A stretch of DNA of 39,309 nt from Bacteroidales bacterium (GTDB lineage: Bacteria; Bacteroidota; Bacteroidia; Bacteroidales; F082): positions 1 through 39,309 of the forward strand of contig JANJXG010000114.1 of NCBI GenBank assembly GCA_024709145.1, written 5' to 3'. A program made the position numbers and the translations under genes. The notes beneath the pieces are model-generated. The model was not told the DNA's origin. It searched no databases and saw only the letters and a program-made list of their open reading frames with translations. Each line of letters begins with the position of its first letter. The first letter of the stretch is position 1. Shown one piece after another: positions 16,767 to 25,943 of the stretch.

Positions 16767-17204
16767 ATGAAATATTTCCCGTTACAGTCAGCCTTCTTAC
16801 TTTTTTCGGCTGCTGCCTTGCTTGTCCTTGTCGTCCTCAATCTCAGTTGTGAAAGGAATACAGGAATTACGGAAGAGGAATACCTGATCACAGTCGACAG
16901 CATTCAGGTGGCTGATACCGTGAAGCTTAACAATCAGTTTGAAGTAACTTTTTATGGTATAATCGGAGAAAATGGCTGCTACCGCTTTTCAAGGTTTTAT
17001 AGTGAAGAGCAAACCAATCGCACTTTGGTTCAGGTAATCGGCTTGCGTAAATCAGGTCAAAACCTGGTTTGTCCTGAATTGTTGCCCATGCTCAATGGCC
17101 AAAAACTTAAGCTGTTGGCTGACAGTCTTGGTACAATACATCTGGAAATCATCAACCCCGGCGTCAACAGGCTGATTAGCAAAAACGTGGAGGTTATTCC
17201 GTAG
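16767..17204 (+). CDS. Small lipoprotein of unknown function
   Basis: From the ATG at 16767 this is a 145-residue protein opening MKYFPLQSAFLLFSAAALLV and ending its signal with VLNLSC, a lipobox whose Cys would be acylated. The frame is open further upstream with ATGs at 16731 and 16746; the later start gives the better signal peptide, but the choice is not certain. The mature domain has IGENGCYRFSRFYSEE and a NLVCPELLPMLNGQKLKL segment, so two further cysteines could pair. It is translationally close to the NimA-like gene. No family was recognised. Confidence 0.6.
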   Translation: MKYFPLQSAFLLFSAAALLVLVVLNLSCERNTGITEEEYLITVDSIQVADTVKLNNQFEVTFYGIIGENGCYRFSRFYSEEQTNRTLVQVIGLRKSGQNLVCPELLPMLNGQKLKLLADSLGTIHLEIINPGVNRLISKNVEVIP

Positions 17205-17243
17205 AATTAAGTCAGCCAAATCCGTTTCCGATTCATTCGTGAC

Positions 17244-18302
17244 TCATTCGGGAGCACCTGGTACGAAGTAGCTCGCCGGACGCAATACTTTGTCAAACAC
17301 ATAGTATTGTATCAATACAAAATCCTTTTCGTCGTTGACAAGCGCATACATCCTGTCGAGGTCGACAGGGGCAAAGGCTTCATTTTCATACACATTTTGT
17401 GAAAGTTTCTTTTTTACAAAAGTTGTTACAACGAATTTACGGTCTTTCGAGTCGGTCAGTGTCAGCTTGTGAAGGTAGGGCGAACGGGTAATGGAGTCGA
17501 TTTTTTCTTCCGGCATATTGTTGAGCAGCGACTCAAACCTGATATCGCTGAAGGCAGTGAGAAAGTTGAGCAGACGTAGGGTATCATAGGCTGGCAGGCG
17601 GGTCTGATCCTGCAGGCGAAGGATTTCATATTGGTGTTTTTGCAGACGGTTGACGGCATAACTCTCTTCAGGCTGCTGTCCAAACTCGAGCCGAACCGAC
17701 TGTATGTCATTCAGTTTTGTATTAAACACAGTGTGGTCTCTCCAGTCGTCGGTGGCAGGGGAGTAGCGGGTGGTGAGAAATCCCTTGAATCCTGTTATCT
17801 GCATGATGTAGGCTGTTTCAGCGCCTTCTTTGATCATAAAAGTGCCCAGGTTATCTTTGGGAGAATCGCCTACATAATAAACAAGGCTTCGTTTTTCTCT
17901 CGGAAAAAGCTTGATTTTACCGAAGAGGTTGATCCGGGGCAGCATTTGATACACCTCGACTTTCACCGCAAGTCCGGCCATTCTGGTAATCACCTTGTCC
18001 TGAGAAGCCTTCGAAACCGGTGTTCTCACCCTGAGTTTCATCATCGTGTTGAGTAGCTCGCTCACCTTGCGGGCTTGTGCCTTATAGGTTTTGTTGAGCT
18101 GCCAGCCTTCGCCGGTACGCTCAAGTAACACCTCATGATCAGCCATGTCGGCAATAAAGATTTTGGTTACGCTGGCAGTATCATACACTGCAAAATCGGC
18201 ATCATCGGGAAGGGTGTTGTTGCTTTGTCTGCTCCAGAAAAGCAGGGCAGTAACAGCCAGAAGCAGGCCGGCAATCAAAAGGGCGAGGCGGTTATTTTTC
18301 AT
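17244..18302 (-). CDS. DUF4340-type membrane-anchored protein of the gld ABC cluster
   Basis: About 352 residues from the ATG at 18302 (MKNNRLALLIAGLLLAVTAL), with one N-terminal membrane segment and a large extracytoplasmic domain. Features such as FAVYDTASVTKIFIADMADH and LLERTGEGWQLNKTYKAQA fit DUF4340 proteins, which are commonly encoded beside ABC-type auxiliary proteins of the GldG kind. An upstream ATG at 18335 would overlap the gldG 3' end by 23 nt; the later start gives a cleaner signal anchor. It is third after gldF and gldG and is presumably part of the same complex. Role unknown. Confidence 0.68.
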   Translation of the reverse strand: MKNNRLALLIAGLLLAVTALLFWSRQSNNTLPDDADFAVYDTASVTKIFIADMADHEVLLERTGEGWQLNKTYKAQARKVSELLNTMMKLRVRTPVSKASQDKVITRMAGLAVKVEVYQMLPRINLFGKIKLFPREKRSLVYYVGDSPKDNLGTFMIKEGAETAYIMQITGFKGFLTTRYSPATDDWRDHTVFNTKLNDIQSVRLEFGQQPEESYAVNRLQKHQYEILRLQDQTRLPAYDTLRLLNFLTAFSDIRFESLLNNMPEEKIDSITRSPYLHKLTLTDSKDRKFVVTTFVKKKLSQNVYENEAFAPVDLDRMYALVNDEKDFVLIQYYVFDKVLRPASYFVPGAPE

Positions 18303-18312
18303 TGGATCATGT

Positions 18313-20070
18313 TCAGAGCGTGGATTTTCTGCCATAGTGGCGCTTTCTCAGTTGAAGATAGATGATGCCTGTTAACAACAGCAGCAGGATGGGTAATCCG
18401 GTGTTTACTAATTGCCAGGTAATTTTTCCTTCCTGTAACTTTTTCTGGTCGAGCAGCCTGATTTTAAGTTCTCTGGATCGGATGCTCACCAAACCTGATT
18501 CATCAGCCAGATAACTGATGGCATTCAGGATGAAGTCTTTGTTGCCGAAAGTCCGCCGGGTATACTGATCAAAGCCAAGCGGCAGGGGATAGCCTTGAGG
18601 CACATGAAACTGATTCCGAATCAAGTCGCCGTCGGCAACCACGATCATTGCAGTTGGGTAACTGGCATCGCGGAATCCGATCTCGCGGCTGTCGCTGATT
18701 TCGGGCGAGATTCGGTTAGCATAGAGCGAGCTGAACTGCCCCTCGAGTAACCAACCGACATTAAGGCCTTTTCTGTTGTAAAGCCTTTCGTCGGGTTTCT
18801 CGCGCAGCATCGCCAGGCTTATCAGCACCGGACTTCCTGAAATTCTTGAATAATCAGAGGTTTTGAGCAGTGGTGTTTTCTTCACCAGATCGGCTGAGGT
18901 AGTATCAACGGAGCTTACGAAGTCGGCTTTGATGCTGTTGAGGTTTCTTACAAGCGGATGATTGGAAGCCTGGTTTAGCAAGGGGAAATAATTCCACCTG
19001 AAGAACTCTATCTGCGCCTGACCACCCACCTGTCCGGTCCGGAGCGGGATAGAGGCGCTGTTGAGGTCGAGCACCAGGTTTTTGTTGAGTTTAACCCCGT
19101 ATTTGAAAAGTTGATCATCAAGATTTAATTGATAATCAACACCTACTGTTGACTCATTCATCTGCAGACTGTCCATGCTTGCCTGAATTGGATCGATGAG
19201 CCAAAGCACCTTGCCGCCATACATGATGTATTGGTCGATGATGAATTTATCTTTTTCATCAAAAGCCTGTGTGGGACGAGCAATGATGATGGCTGCAAAA
19301 TTGGGAAGGATGCGCACTGCTCCTTGTTTGTCAGGTTCGGAACGACGTGTGAGTGCACTGATCTGACCTGCAGGATTGATCAGCTCCACCTGGTAATGTT
19401 GTTTCAGTGTCTGGATGATGTCATAGGTTTCAGCCTCACTGAGCTCACCGTGACCGGTAATAAAGGCGATCTGAGGTTTCTGGAGTTGTGAAAGTTTGCG
19501 TATGATGTCGGCCAGTTTGAACTCCAGGTTCTGAACAGAATTGTTTAAAACGGTCTCAGGAGCGGTATTGATTTGGTTATCAAGAAGGTCGAGGGGTAAT
19601 TCCGTGTCTCTGTACATCACGTGGGCGCCCGGAAAGATCATTTTTTGTTCGGTGCCATCGGCAGTCCGCATTTGCAGCTCTGTTGGCTCAATACCCCGCT
19701 CGGCCAGGCTGCGGATCACTTCATTTCTTTCCTGGCTGCTTACATCAGCAAGGGGATTGACAAATTCGTAGGCAATCAGTTTGTTGTAGGCCCTGAATTC
19801 GTCCAGCATCTCCTTTGTTTCCTTTCGCAGCATTTTGAAGCCGGCCGGGAATTCTCCTTCAAGGTAAATTTTAAAGTAAACGATGTCGTCAATTTCCGAA
19901 AGCAAGGCTTTTGTTGCCGGTGAAAGGGTGTATCTTTTTTCAGCAGTGAGGTCGAAACGGGTAAAGACAAAACTCCCCAGGATATTAACGGCAGCCAATA
20001 TAGCAACAATGACAATAAAATTCGTCCATTCACTGCGTTTTCTCAGGCCGTTGGTGTTTTCGTGCTTCAT
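18313..20070 (-). CDS. gldG: GldG-type ABC transporter auxiliary (substrate-binding) protein
   Basis: A 585-residue protein with an N-terminal membrane segment (about 17-37, FIVIVAILAAVNILGSFVF) followed by FDLTAEKRYTLSPATKALL, the hallmark opening of GldG/ABC_transp_aux proteins. The middle has PQIAFITGHGELSE and a VLWLIDPIQASMD segment of the GIFT-like domain. A second hydrophobic segment near the C-terminus (LPILLLLLTGIIYLQL, about 558-573) is followed by a basic tail. In gliding Bacteroidota, GldF and GldG join the ATPase GldA in an ABC transporter needed for motility; homologues are also found in non-gliders. It follows gldF by 9 nt. gldA is not present in the window. Confidence 0.85.
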   Translation of the reverse strand: MKHENTNGLRKRSEWTNFIVIVAILAAVNILGSFVFTRFDLTAEKRYTLSPATKALLSEIDDIVYFKIYLEGEFPAGFKMLRKETKEMLDEFRAYNKLIAYEFVNPLADVSSQERNEVIRSLAERGIEPTELQMRTADGTEQKMIFPGAHVMYRDTELPLDLLDNQINTAPETVLNNSVQNLEFKLADIIRKLSQLQKPQIAFITGHGELSEAETYDIIQTLKQHYQVELINPAGQISALTRRSEPDKQGAVRILPNFAAIIIARPTQAFDEKDKFIIDQYIMYGGKVLWLIDPIQASMDSLQMNESTVGVDYQLNLDDQLFKYGVKLNKNLVLDLNSASIPLRTGQVGGQAQIEFFRWNYFPLLNQASNHPLVRNLNSIKADFVSSVDTTSADLVKKTPLLKTSDYSRISGSPVLISLAMLREKPDERLYNRKGLNVGWLLEGQFSSLYANRISPEISDSREIGFRDASYPTAMIVVADGDLIRNQFHVPQGYPLPLGFDQYTRRTFGNKDFILNAISYLADESGLVSIRSRELKIRLLDQKKLQEGKITWQLVNTGLPILLLLLTGIIYLQLRKRHYGRKSTL

Positions 20071-20079
20071 CTTTGTCTT

Positions 20080-20811
20080 TTACCAGTTTCGTGAGGAAAG
20101 TGAAAGTTTTGTCAGGCTGAGAAACAGGGTGATGACACTCAGGAAATAAATCAGGTCGCGTGTGTCAATCACGCCACGACTCACTGATTTATAGTGTGCT
20201 TCGATACCCAGCTGCTGGATGAAAAGATCGAATGACCCCAGCCAGCCGAGTGAGAAAATGAAGTCGAAACCGATAAACATGAAACCACTCATCAGTACAG
20301 CCAGGATGAACGAAATAATCTGGTTATCAGTCAGACTGCTGCTCAGAAGTCCGATTGCGACAAAGGCAGCTGCAAGAAAAAATAGTCCTGTATAAGCACC
20401 CGCTATGCCACCCAGGTCGAGATTACCAACAGGTAAGCCTAGTTTGTAAACCGAAACAACATATAGCATTGTGGGTAGCAGGGCAATCACGACAAGACTC
20501 AGTCCGGCGAGGAATTTCGCCATGACAATCTGCCAGTCAGTTAGAGGTTTTGTAAACAGCAACTCGATGGTGCCATGACGTTTTTCTTCAGCAAACGAAC
20601 GCATCGTTACCGCCGGAACAAGAAAAAGAAATACGAAGGGGGCGATGATGAAAAGGCTGTCGAGGCTGGCATAACCAAAATCCAGGATATTAAAATCTGT
20701 CGGTAAAACCCACAGAAACAATCCGTTTAACAAAAGAAATACTCCAATGACAAGATATCCTGTCAGGGAGCTGAGAAAACTGCTGATTTCTTTATAAAAC
20801 AATGCAAGCAT
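20080..20811 (-). CDS. gldF: GldF-type ABC-2 permease
   Basis: A 243-residue membrane protein with six predicted hydrophobic segments. Between the second and third lies VPAVTMRSFAEEKRHGTIELLFTKPLTDWQIVMAKF, the cytoplasmic loop typical of ABC-2 permeases. Length and order of segments match GldF. It is first of three genes (gldF, gldG, DUF4340) read leftward, preceded by a TAnnTTTG element. The ATPase subunit must be encoded elsewhere. Confidence 0.85.
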   Translation of the reverse strand: MLALFYKEISSFLSSLTGYLVIGVFLLLNGLFLWVLPTDFNILDFGYASLDSLFIIAPFVFLFLVPAVTMRSFAEEKRHGTIELLFTKPLTDWQIVMAKFLAGLSLVVIALLPTMLYVVSVYKLGLPVGNLDLGGIAGAYTGLFFLAAAFVAIGLLSSSLTDNQIISFILAVLMSGFMFIGFDFIFSLGWLGSFDLFIQQLGIEAHYKSVSRGVIDTRDLIYFLSVITLFLSLTKLSLSSRNW

Positions 20812-20836
20812 AGGCTGTGATCATGATCTGGGCTTG

Positions 20837-20844
20837 CAAAAATA
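20837..20844 (-). promoter_or_regulatory. Putative -7 promoter element of the gldF operon
   Basis: The minus strand reads TATTTTTG, an exact TAnnTTTG match, 25 nt before the gldF ATG. No -33 box at normal distance was found. Confidence 0.42.
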
Positions 20845-20928
20845 AGCATATTTTTCAAGCTGAGGCAGAAAAGACAGCGTGATCAGCGTCTTTGAAAGGC
20901 GATAACGAGATCGGTGAAGAGGTGTCAG

Positions 20929-21390
20929 TCAGAACTTGACAGTACTGATTTTTTCATGCGTTTCAAGGTAAAGAGGCAATGCCGCCGAACCATACCACCG
21001 GGTTATTTCGGCAGCCAGCAAACCATAGCTGATGGCCGGATCGGCCTGAAGCAACTCATTGACCTCGGCTTCATCCTTCGCCGACAGAATAAAAATTCCC
21101 CTGTAGTTCCGATCGTTTTTGAAAAACGGCCCGGCGACAACAAGCTTACCGTCTTTGGCCATCTGGCCAATATTTTGCATGTGCCCTGAAAAAAGACTGT
21201 CAGTCAAGGTTTTATCCTCTGATACTACCGGGCCTGTGGTTAACAGTACGAAATAATAGGAGCGCATCCCATAGGCATCAGCCCCAAGTTTTTGAGCCAG
21301 CAGGCTGTCATAGACTACCTTTTGCTCCTGGGCAGTCAGTCGCAGAAGGGTGAAAAAAAACAGTCCGAAAAGAATTAAAAGTTTTTTCAT
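20929..21390 (-). CDS. Exported YciI-like protein
   Basis: A 153-residue protein with a signal peptide (MKKLLILFGLFFFTLLRLTA, cleavage before QEQ) and a YciI-type ferredoxin-like domain: YYFVLLTTGP, SGHMQNIGQMAKDGKLVVAGPF and GIFILSAKDEAEVNELLQADP. The HM...GKLVxAGP pattern includes the His conserved in YciI proteins. Most YciI proteins are cytoplasmic, so a signal peptide is notable, though secreted forms occur in Bacteroidota. The gene has its own promoter-like element and is transcribed away from gpsA. Function unknown. Confidence 0.75.
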   Translation of the reverse strand: MKKLLILFGLFFFTLLRLTAQEQKVVYDSLLAQKLGADAYGMRSYYFVLLTTGPVVSEDKTLTDSLFSGHMQNIGQMAKDGKLVVAGPFFKNDRNYRGIFILSAKDEAEVNELLQADPAISYGLLAAEITRWYGSAALPLYLETHEKISTVKF

Positions 21391-21430
21391 GTGGATCCGG
21401 TTTTTGCGGGCATCAATGCGACACCGGCGA

Positions 21431-21462
21431 CAAAACTAAATAAAAATGTTTACCAGCTTCAA
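21431..21462 (-). promoter_or_regulatory. Putative promoter of the YciI-like gene
   Basis: On the minus strand TTG, a 21-nt spacer and TAGTTTTG (21438-21431) match the Bacteroidota pattern, 40 nt before the ATG at 21390. Confidence 0.55.
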
Positions 21463-21538
21463 GCCTGTCAGTTAACTTCAGTGGAAGCATCAAAGTTAAA
21501 ATAACTATTTTCGCGGCGGCGAACGCAAATTGAAAGCT

Positions 21539-22540
21539 ATGAGTAAAAATCAAACACAGGTCGTTTTTGTTGGAAGTGGCGCTATTTCAACGGCTCTTGG
21601 CAATATTCTGGCTGCCGATGAAGACCTGAACGTGCGCTTGTTGTCCATTGAACAGGAAGTGATTCAATCCATCAATGAACAGCACGTCAACAGTAGTTAT
21701 TTTCCTCATCTGCAACTGCATCCGCTTCTGAAGGCCAGCGACAACAAGCAGCTTCTTACAGCAGCTGATGTAATTTTTTTTGGAATACCTTCCACCACCA
21801 TTGCGGGTTATATCGTTGAAAACAAAGATTTTATCAATCATCAGGCTATATTGGTAAATCTTGCCAAAGGGTTTGGTCCAAATCATCAGCTGCTCCCAGA
21901 TGTGATTGCCGGCCTTGTTTCAAACCCTGTTGTGGTGATGAAAGGACCTTCGTTTGCACGCGAGATCATCAACCGGCAACCCACTGCTTTTACCATTTCA
22001 TCGGAAAATGTTGCCACGTTTGATATGTTTCGCGATTTGTTTGAAGGCAGCACGATTTACCTCGATTTTACCAACGATGTCAGGGGCGTGGAGTTTGCCA
22101 GCATACTCAAAAATATCTATGCCATTGTGATTGGCATTGTGGATGCCAATTTTGACTCGCCCAACCTTCGCTCGCTGGTGTTGTCGAAGGCCATCAACGA
22201 GATGCGCAGGCTGATGGTCAGATTTGGCGGCCGAAATGAAACGATCTTCAATTATTGCGGCTTCGGCGATTTCTCCCTGACAGCGCTCAACGACCTTAGT
22301 CGCAACCGAACCCTCGGACTGCTGATCGGAAAAGGTTTTTTCACGCAGGGAATATCCGAAAAGGTTGTGTTGGAAGGCCGGATCGCTGTCAACGTTTTTT
22401 ACGACCTTTTGCAGGCAGAACAGGCTAAAATGAGTGAATTCCCGCTGATGCACGAGTTGTGGAAAGTTTTCAACGAAAGCTATGACATCAAGAAATTTGT
22501 AGGTGAAATATTGCGCGAAGAAAACGCCGAATTCTGCTGA
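21539..22540 (+). CDS. gpsA: Glycerol-3-phosphate dehydrogenase, NAD(P)-dependent
   Basis: From the ATG at 21539 (MSKNQTQVVFVGSGA) a 333-residue cytoplasmic enzyme that would reduce dihydroxyacetone phosphate to sn-glycerol 3-phosphate for phospholipid synthesis. Seen are the Rossmann loop GSGAISTALG, GIPSTTI, LVNLAKGF, the GPSFA substrate motif, the catalytic-lysine region EFASILKNIYAIVIGI, and GFGDFSLTALNDLSRNRTLG near the C-terminus. These follow GpsA order, but several positions are looser than in typical GpsA (GFGDFSLTAL for GLGDLxxTC). The frame opens at a TTG at 21530; the ATG three codons later is preferred. The product name is probable rather than certain, since Bacteroidota often carry more than one paralogue. 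Confidence 0.8.
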   Translation: MSKNQTQVVFVGSGAISTALGNILAADEDLNVRLLSIEQEVIQSINEQHVNSSYFPHLQLHPLLKASDNKQLLTAADVIFFGIPSTTIAGYIVENKDFINHQAILVNLAKGFGPNHQLLPDVIAGLVSNPVVVMKGPSFAREIINRQPTAFTISSENVATFDMFRDLFEGSTIYLDFTNDVRGVEFASILKNIYAIVIGIVDANFDSPNLRSLVLSKAINEMRRLMVRFGGRNETIFNYCGFGDFSLTALNDLSRNRTLGLLIGKGFFTQGISEKVVLEGRIAVNVFYDLLQAEQAKMSEFPLMHELWKVFNESYDIKKFVGEILREENAEFC

Positions 22541-22679
22541 CACTCCGAAGAATTCTTTTCTTTTCGGAATGAAAAGCTAAAAAAAGGATTTTTTCAGCTG
22601 TTTGGTTTTCAGTGTGGATTATTTGCAATATTTGCAAAACGGGATTCACGCAATCTTGCCAAATTCAATACCATCTCCG

Positions 22680-25094
22680 ATGAAGACGCTGACTATTAAG
22701 GTTTTGTTTTACCTGATTTTTCTTGTGCTTGCACCATGCAGCCTCGTTGCACAGGAACAGGAATCCTCAAATAAATCACAATCCGCTGCTGAAGCTGCCA
22801 TCGTTCCCCTGATTGATGCCAACTTTGAAATTGAGCGCACCTACAAAATGTTTTATAAACTCGATGCTTTGCTGGTGCCCGACAAAGAAATCGAGCAGAT
22901 TGAAAACAATTTCAGGCAGTTTTCGGGAAGGATTGAAAAGGAAGCAGCAGATTTTCAGTCGTTCGACCCAAATAACTTCTCAAAATATTTTCTGGAAAGT
23001 TCATACAGACTTTGGGGTGGTTTTTATTTGAAACTGGAATTGTGGAAGATTGCCGTGAACAAACGGATTCAGGGCACACAAAACCAAATTGATATGCTTG
23101 ATGGCATCATCAAAAAATGGGAAAGCACATTGAGTCATAAGTCTTATGAAGTGGTTCCCAACGACTTGCGCATTCGAATTGCGGAATTGATCGAAAAGGC
23201 CAAAGTTTACAGAAGTAAGTTTCAGCTGCTGAAGCGTGAATACCTCGTACTTGAGGACGATATGACCGACCTCATTGCCTTCAGCAATGAAATCAGGCTG
23301 GAAATTGACAAACAACAAAGCAACCGGCGTGATAGTTTGCTGATTGCCAGTGAGCCAAATCTTTTTCAGGTAAATATTGGTCCAAACGATACGAACAACT
23401 TCGGTGGCCGCTGGAAAAAAGCCTGGATCGAAATGCGGAAAACTATTGTTAACTATTTTAGCAATAAGAGTTTAACGCTGTACCTTGTTGTCGTTGGCTT
23501 GTTTTTATTGTCTTTCTTTTGGATCAGAAAGCGCTACCTCGAACTGGATGTTGACAATTCCGAACCTGGCCATCAGACGATCCTCAGGATCTTTAAAGGT
23601 CATCCGCTGCTGACAGCCATCACGATGGCACTCGTTTTCTTCCATCTGTTATTTCCCTTTTATCCGCTGATTCTCAATCACCTGATCACTTTGATCCTCC
23701 TGGTGAATATGTTCTTTATCCTGAAACGATTTATCGACAAAGAGACAAGGAGGTTTATTTTCCGTCTGGTGATTTTACTTGCCCTCAACGACCTTGAAGT
23801 ATTCGCCTGGTACTTTGGTAACGTCACCCGGCATTATGTTTTGCTGGAATCGATCCTCGGCATCGTGTTGGCTTTTCCTTATATGCGAAGGTATCAATGG
23901 TTCAGATTCAGTGAGTTGGGCTATATACGTCAAACCCGGCTGTTGCTGGCAAGTACTATTTTTGTTTTCTACACCATTGCCTTTTTTGCCAACCTTACAG
24001 GATTTTACGACCTTTCAGTGCTGATGCTCGCCGTTGGCATTCATGTGCCTGAGTTTACTGTGCTGCTTTTCGGGCTCTACCTGATTACTATGGCCATCTT
24101 TCATGCTGCCATCAAATATTTCCGGCAACAACAGCCTGAGAAGTATCATCCGGGTTTTGACAAAGCCGAGCAAAAAGTTGTATCAATGCTGAAATTTTTG
24201 GCTGTCGTTTACTGGTTTTTCTCGCTCAGCGTTTCTTTTGAAGTCGAAAGATTGGTTTTCAGCAGTTTTTCTGATTTTCTGGAAAAAGAGCGTGTTTTTG
24301 GCGACATTACCATCACCTACGGGCGTGTCCTCTCATTTATTTTAATACTTGTTATCACCTATCTTTTTACAAGTTTGTTAAAATGGCTTATCGAAAGGGC
24401 ACTAAAGAAAACCGATCTTCCGAAAGGTGTTCCCACAGCTATCTCTCTCACAATTAAATACTTTATCCTTGGCCTGGGATTTTTACTTGCCTTATCCACT
24501 GCAGGTATCGATCTTGGAAAGTTTGGATTTATTGCCGGTGCCCTGGGTGTAGGTATCGGTTTTGGTTTGCAGAACATCGTGCACAATTTTATTTCGGGCC
24601 TGATCATGATTTACGAACGGCCGTTGCAGGTTGGCGACACCATTGAGGTCGAGAATTTACTTGGAACTGTTAACAGGATTGGAATCCGGTCTTCAAATGT
24701 CAGGACTTTTGATGGAGCTGAGGTAGTGGTTCCCAATGGAAACCTGGTAAGTAATCAGTTGATAAACTGGACTTTATCAGATAACATCCGTCGAGTTGAA
24801 GTCAAAGTGGGTGCAGCCTATGGCACCGATCCAAATCTGGTGATCAGCCTGTTGTCGAAAGCTGCTCACGCCAATCCCAATGTACTCAAGGAACCTTTGC
24901 CACTGGCACTCTTCGAAGCTTTTGGTGAAAGTTCACTCGATTTCCGACTCCTTTTCTGGGTTCCGTATGAATTGGGATTAACAACAAAAAGTGAGGTTGC
25001 ACTTGCTGTCTACAATATTTTTAAGGAAAACAACATCGTAATACCCTTTCCGCAAATGGATGTGTATCTGCGCCGGACAGTATCGGAAGACTGA
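22680..25094 (+). CDS. Large MscS-family mechanosensitive channel
   Basis: An 804-residue inner-membrane protein. From the ATG at 22680 it opens with a signal peptide (MKTLTIKVLFYLIFLVLAPC...SLVAQ), then a helical, probably periplasmic domain of about 220 residues, then many membrane segments from about residue 265 onward. The MscS core begins with KFGFIAGALGVGIGFGLQNI (about 614-633), the pore-lining helix, followed by FISGLIMIYERPLQVGDTIE and the beta domain VNRIGIRSSNVRTFDGAEVV; the C-terminus has NNIVIPFPQMDVYLR. This resembles the large MscK/YbdG-type members. It would open under membrane tension to protect against osmotic downshock. The frame also stays open 26 codons further upstream, but the signal peptide marks 22680 as the start. 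Confidence 0.9.
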   Translation: MKTLTIKVLFYLIFLVLAPCSLVAQEQESSNKSQSAAEAAIVPLIDANFEIERTYKMFYKLDALLVPDKEIEQIENNFRQFSGRIEKEAADFQSFDPNNFSKYFLESSYRLWGGFYLKLELWKIAVNKRIQGTQNQIDMLDGIIKKWESTLSHKSYEVVPNDLRIRIAELIEKAKVYRSKFQLLKREYLVLEDDMTDLIAFSNEIRLEIDKQQSNRRDSLLIASEPNLFQVNIGPNDTNNFGGRWKKAWIEMRKTIVNYFSNKSLTLYLVVVGLFLLSFFWIRKRYLELDVDNSEPGHQTILRIFKGHPLLTAITMALVFFHLLFPFYPLILNHLITLILLVNMFFILKRFIDKETRRFIFRLVILLALNDLEVFAWYFGNVTRHYVLLESILGIVLAFPYMRRYQWFRFSELGYIRQTRLLLASTIFVFYTIAFFANLTGFYDLSVLMLAVGIHVPEFTVLLFGLYLITMAIFHAAIKYFRQQQPEKYHPGFDKAEQKVVSMLKFLAVVYWFFSLSVSFEVERLVFSSFSDFLEKERVFGDITITYGRVLSFILILVITYLFTSLLKWLIERALKKTDLPKGVPTAISLTIKYFILGLGFLLALSTAGIDLGKFGFIAGALGVGIGFGLQNIVHNFISGLIMIYERPLQVGDTIEVENLLGTVNRIGIRSSNVRTFDGAEVVVPNGNLVSNQLINWTLSDNIRRVEVKVGAAYGTDPNLVISLLSKAAHANPNVLKEPLPLALFEAFGESSLDFRLLFWVPYELGLTTKSEVALAVYNIFKENNIVIPFPQMDVYLRRTVSED

Positions 25095-25115
25095 TCCTGC
25101 TTGCTCAAAGATTGC

Positions 25116-25502
25116 TCAACCGGGATTTGGCTCAGTTTTCAGACCTTTTCTATGATGAATTTGTTTTTTTATCACATTGGTTAGTAATAAGATAACAACG
25201 ATCAGCCAACCAATCGGGTAAGGTAGTATGGGCGTGGCCCACCACCATGACCGACCGCTGTTGCCACCGAAACCTCCCAGCGAGGAAACATAAAACATGT
25301 AAATTACACCTGCAATGATGAGGATGGAGGCGGCCAGATACCAGCGCGCCTGGGGCTGGGATACCAAGCGTGTGTGGATAGCCATCATAATCCCTCCGGC
25401 AGCAATCAGTACCGAACCTTCCAGCGGGTCTATGGTTCCGATGAGGAATAAGATCACTGCCAGACGAAAAAACCAGGGGTGTTGAAAGATGGATGTGTTC
25501 AT
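25116..25502 (-). CDS. Small multi-pass membrane protein, unknown
   Basis: A 128-residue protein from the ATG at 25502 (MNTSIFQHPWFFRLAVILFL) with about four hydrophobic segments, a Gly/Ser/Trp-rich loop GGFGGNSGRSWWWAT between the third and fourth, and a basic C-terminal tail. A complete promoter match lies immediately upstream. It converges with the MscS gene with a 21-nt gap. The family was not recognised. Confidence 0.65.
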   Translation of the reverse strand: MNTSIFQHPWFFRLAVILFLIGTIDPLEGSVLIAAGGIMMAIHTRLVSQPQARWYLAASILIIAGVIYMFYVSSLGGFGGNSGRSWWWATPILPYPIGWLIVVILLLTNVIKKQIHHRKGLKTEPNPG

Positions 25503-25518
25503 TTTCAATAGTTTTCTA

Positions 25519-25549
25519 CAAAAATAAGCACGATCCGACGCAGTGTCAA
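25519..25549 (-). promoter_or_regulatory. Promoter of the small membrane protein gene
   Basis: On the minus strand TTG, a 20-nt spacer and TATTTTTG (25526-25519) match the Bacteroidota pattern, with a leader of roughly 10 nt before the ATG at 25502. Confidence 0.62.
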
Positions 25550-25570
25550 GTTTTTATGTTTACCCGAAAA

Positions 25571-25891
25571 TTACCTGTACTCTTCCCGAACCGGATAAAA
25601 CACATCCACCAGCCGGCAGTCGGAGATAGCTTTACCTGCATGGGGTTCCATCGAAGGAATCACCACCACCATGCCCGCGCTGAGCGTTGTGGTTTCATCA
25701 CCAAGCTGAAATTCAAAAGTTCCCGAAACGACCTGCATCAGTTGCTCTTGCTGATGACTGTGCATTGGCAGGGCCGAGCCTGCCTCTATGTACCAGTCTG
25801 CCAGGGTGAGGTTTTCGCTGTGAATGAATTTAACATGAAATCCGGGGATCAATTGCCGGCTGTTCATCTCGTTCAGATGATAAATTTTCAT
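25571..25891 (-). CDS. Single-domain cupin protein
   Basis: A 106-residue cytoplasmic protein with the Cupin_2 fold. The metal-binding first motif is GSALPMHSHQQEQLMQVVSG, with His residues and a Glu in the expected spacing, and the second motif follows as AGMVVVIPSMEPHAGKA with the fourth ligand His. Such proteins may be sugar isomerases, dioxygenases or simply ligand-binding proteins; nothing in the context decides. It follows the TauE/SafE gene on the same strand with a 52-nt gap, so the two may be co-transcribed. Confidence 0.8.
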   Translation of the reverse strand: MKIYHLNEMNSRQLIPGFHVKFIHSENLTLADWYIEAGSALPMHSHQQEQLMQVVSGTFEFQLGDETTTLSAGMVVVIPSMEPHAGKAISDCRLVDVFYPVREEYR

Positions 25892-25943
25892 ACACTTAAT
25901 CGGGTTAATTCAAAATCAGTCAATTTATTAGTGGCCGGGCCTG

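Noticed and set aside
21506-21513. TATTTTCG as the promoter of gpsA
   Set aside because: One mismatch to TAnnTTTG and no upstream box at proper distance, so it was not listed.
22544-22590. TCCGAA...TTCGGA inverted repeat after gpsA as a terminator
   Set aside because: The stem is 6 bp with a 13-nt loop and no T-run follows on the coding strand.
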